64,000 nucleotides of DNA, from the NCBI RefSeq assembly GCF_050947875.1, contig NC_134568.1:195877853-195941852 (forward strand), read 5' to 3'. Position numbers and translations under genes: made by a program. Positions 61,811 to 64,000 of this stretch are shown here, piece after piece. Within the stretch, counting starts at the first letter, position 1; every line of letters starts with the position of its first letter. This DNA is from Dermacentor variabilis. Its lineage: Eukaryota > Arthropoda > Arachnida > Ixodida > Ixodidae. The notes below the pieces were generated by a model. It was not told where the DNA came from. It did not search any database and saw only the letters and a list, made by a program, of their open reading frames with translations.

Positions 61811-62266
61811 AAAAGCAAGCTGAAGTTCTCACTCAGCCCAGAATAGCTCTCCCACAGAAGTATTATCATCCATAGATTATGCAATTAAGTGAGCTGCATG
61901 GTTCAGTGGTTTCGTTTGACCTTCTCACATTTTTCTTGTGTGCGTGTTATAGTACCCAGTTCATTTCATTTGTCATGCACATGTACCATATATGCAATGA
62001 TACTTTTTCCAGAATAAACAGTGTCAGTGCATCTGCACTGTTGCTCCCTTTGCCGTGCTCTTAATTTTTGGCATGTACAGCAGCCGTGATATGGAATGTT
62101 GCAATTTAAAATAAACTGTTGTTTTACGTGTCACTACCACGATCTAATTATGTCAGACACGCCTCAGTGGGGGCTCCATATGGGCTTCTTAACGTGCACC
62201 CAGACCACATGGGCTTCTTTAATATGCATCCAGTGCTCAATGAAAATTTCAGTGTATGTTTAGGTA
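61811..62266. other. Short stretch without identified feature
   Basis: No supported gene. AATAAA appears at 62110 but no upstream transcript evidence can be judged from sequence alone. Confidence 0.4.
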
Positions 62267-63255
62267 CAGTCAAATCTCGATGTAACGATTCACGCAGGAC
62301 TGCCGAAAATCGTTCGTTATTCTGAAAGATTGTTATAGTGAAAGCCCCAAAATTAACCATTCTGCCCGTCAACCCATCAGTTCATGAGTTGCCACTCTTT
62401 GAGCTGTCCATGAAAATGTCGCTGTTGGCTCACGACCTGTGCTCTTGCTATTTTCCGTAGATTCCGCCGCGATGCATCACCGAAGCACCGTATAGTAAGA
62501 GTGATGAGCATGAAGCAGACGCTGACTCTGAGAAAACTACTGACAAAAAGGAAGCTCCATGTCACTTCCAAAGCGCAACGTTTCATGTTTGCTTGTTTTC
62601 ACATTCCTTGCCGCAGACACCGCAATTGTCTCGCTCAAGGTGGCCACCTGAAATATTCTAAAGTGCAAGTGCGTGTAAACGATATCGTCTGGAAAGTGCA
62701 AAATGTAGCCGTGTGGCTCCGCCATGAGTTCGGAGGTTACATTTCTCCACATGCGTAGCTAGTACGGGCACAGAAAGAAGCTTGAAAGAAAGAGGTGTGC
62801 ATAGAAAGGGCAAAAGAAGGAAGAGATGTGCCTCTGTTGCTAAGTGACACTTGCCTGGGTGGAGCATGCGCTCGAAAAACCCGATGCGTCATCGCGTCCG
62901 GAATAGGTTTAAAAAATTTTCTCCCGCGTTTTTTTTTTCCTAATCGTGCTACGTGGTGTCCGCTTTCTGCATCTTGTCTGCTAGCTACTGTTTTGACTGT
63001 CTTGAAACATACATGGAAATCTAAGAACCCCGAGATTTTGGAATATTAGTTTGCAGTACTGAGGCATTGTTAACATGACAGGGAAACTGAATAACGATCG
63101 TTATTCTGAAACATTTGGTATTCTGAAGATTGTAGTGCTGAAATACTTTTACATTGAAACCATAAGAAGTCCTTTTACATTGAAACCATAAGAAGTCGGC
63201 TGGGGATTTCTGAAAGGTTCGTTAATGTGGTGTTTGTAATAACGAAATTTCACTA
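62267..63255. mobile_element. Tigger-like DNA element, decayed
   Basis: TA (62265-62266) then CAGTCAAATCTCGATGTAAC on the left and, on the other strand, AGTGAAATTTCGTTATTAC next to TA (63256-63257) on the right. Inside is a small direct duplication, TTTTACATTGAAACCATAAG at 63148 and 63172. There is also a plus-strand stretch reading SDEHEADADSEKTTDKKEAP (about 62500-62560), perhaps the acidic transposase tail. Confidence 0.55.
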
Positions 63256-63424
63256 TATATGTGTATGCCACGCTTTGCTATATACGCGCAGTATATGCGG
63301 GTTATAGTGCCACACTATTCTATCAGTAAAGTTGCTAGTACCTTGTCTTACATTCTTGACAAAGTTATTCTTCGGAATTTTGAGAATGGCATGCCACAAA
63401 CAAGAGGAAAGGGGGTTGACTGAG

Positions 63425-63660
63425 CAGCCCAATTTTTAATAATCGTATCATAAGAAGCCAAAAAACAAGGACACCAAGGACAACATAGGGAAAATTGCTT
63501 GTACATACTAATTGAATTAAAGAAATGATAAATTAATGGCAATGAAAGTGGATGAAGAAGCAACTTGTCACAGCTGGGGAACAGTCCCACGTCTTCGCAT
63601 TACGCGTGTGATGCTCTAACCAATTGAGCTCTACCGTGGGGCCGTTTCCCCATCCACTTT
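63425..63660 (-). repeat. tRNA-derived SINE
   Basis: On the minus strand ACGGTAGAGCTCAATTGGTT then AGAGCATCACACGCGTAATG contains the A-box and an anticodon-arm-like segment. GTGGGACTGTTCCCCAGC is the decayed T-arm. The body follows (TTCATCCACTTTCATTGCC, TCATTTCTTTAATTCAATTA, CTTGGTGTCCTTGTTTTTTG). The T-arm lacks GGTTCRANTCC, so it is not a tRNA gene. Nothing further was recognised in 63661-64000. Confidence 0.7.
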
Positions 63661-64000
63661 CTTGGGTATTTATGTTTTTACTACTAGAATTAACCTTGGG
63701 AGTGTTAGCCAGCCCTACCACTTACAAACCTTGGTGGCGGAAGCAAAGACCATTGGGTGTAATTGGCACTAATTTTTCGGGTCGTTTGGGTGTCGGCAAC
63801 TAAAGTTACGGTTTGGTGCCAAATCGACTCGTATCTGTTTGCAAAGGCTGCATGACACTCGTAAAGCCTCCTAACTGTCTCGTAATGAAAGCGAGTCTAA
63901 GGTATGGTACATGGTTTATCCACGGCTACTATTGCCATCTTCGCAACACACCGCACGGCAGCATTTCATTCCGGATGCCGTTTATAGATTCACATCAGTC

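Noticed and set aside
63425..63660. Functional tRNA gene
   Set aside because: An A-box-like region is present but the T-arm is broken and the tail is a SINE body.

Overview
The window looks like chromosomal DNA of an arthropod, most probably a hard tick (Ixodidae). The points for this are a spliced metazoan gene with introns of 2 to 22 kb, interspersed repeats of every class, degenerate tRNA-derived SINEs of the type abundant in ixodid genomes, I-clade LINEs with an RNase H domain, and a Gypsy-type LTR element whose integrase precedes its reverse transcriptase. There are no bacterial-style operons and no rRNA genes. The taxonomic call is an inference from repeat and protein type.

The only host gene I can assemble is on the plus strand: a PRELI/MSF1-domain protein of the PRELID3B/slowmo family, a mitochondrial intermembrane-space phospholipid transfer protein. 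Five coding exons (8649-8680, 12966-13131, 15472-15558, 24515-24585, 46335-46437) join in frame with canonical GT/AG borders into 153 residues. The last exon, of about 20-40 codons, was not found and probably lies beyond position 64000. At least 37.8 kb of the window is therefore transcribed as one gene, and nearly everything between 8.7 and 46.3 kb is intronic.

Region by region. 1-8 kb: upstream flank with a fold-back repeat (about 246-845), an array of tRNA T-arm/B-box-like units (about 1925-3070), a dispersed repeat with a hairpin insertion, a TTAA-flanked element (5304-6019) and a 5'-truncated LINE on the minus strand (6789-8000). 8.4-8.7 kb: probable promoter and first exon. 13.5-14.6 kb: a Tigger/pogo-like DNA transposon in intron 2 whose surviving transposase C terminus ends in a PCNA-interacting (PIP) motif. 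16-24 kb (intron 3): a degraded LINE cut by a TIR element with a 6-bp target duplication (20696-22387). 26.2-40.2 kb (intron 4): a nested LTR-retrotransposon complex. An antisense Gypsy-type element (26200-40167) has a second, pol-less LTR element (26609-33084) inside its own 3' LTR. That second element contains a TTAA-flanked DNA element (30098-31909), and the outer gag is split by a Tigger-like element (37900-39047). 40.6-43.8 kb: further TTAA elements and a repeat with an internal tandem duplication. 46-64 kb: intron 5 or beyond, holding a long-inverted-repeat element (47796-53050) with a Tc1/mariner-like pseudogene and another Tigger-like element inside it, a 4 x 117-bp minisatellite in a coding-like frame, a nearly intact I-clade LINE (about 56090-61810, minus) and another Tigger-like element.

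No obviously new multi-gene biological system is visible. The most distinctive biology is in the mobile elements: the INT-before-RT Gypsy element with a SCAN-like gag, the LTR that seems to have taken in its own primer-binding site, and the PIP-box transposase remnant.
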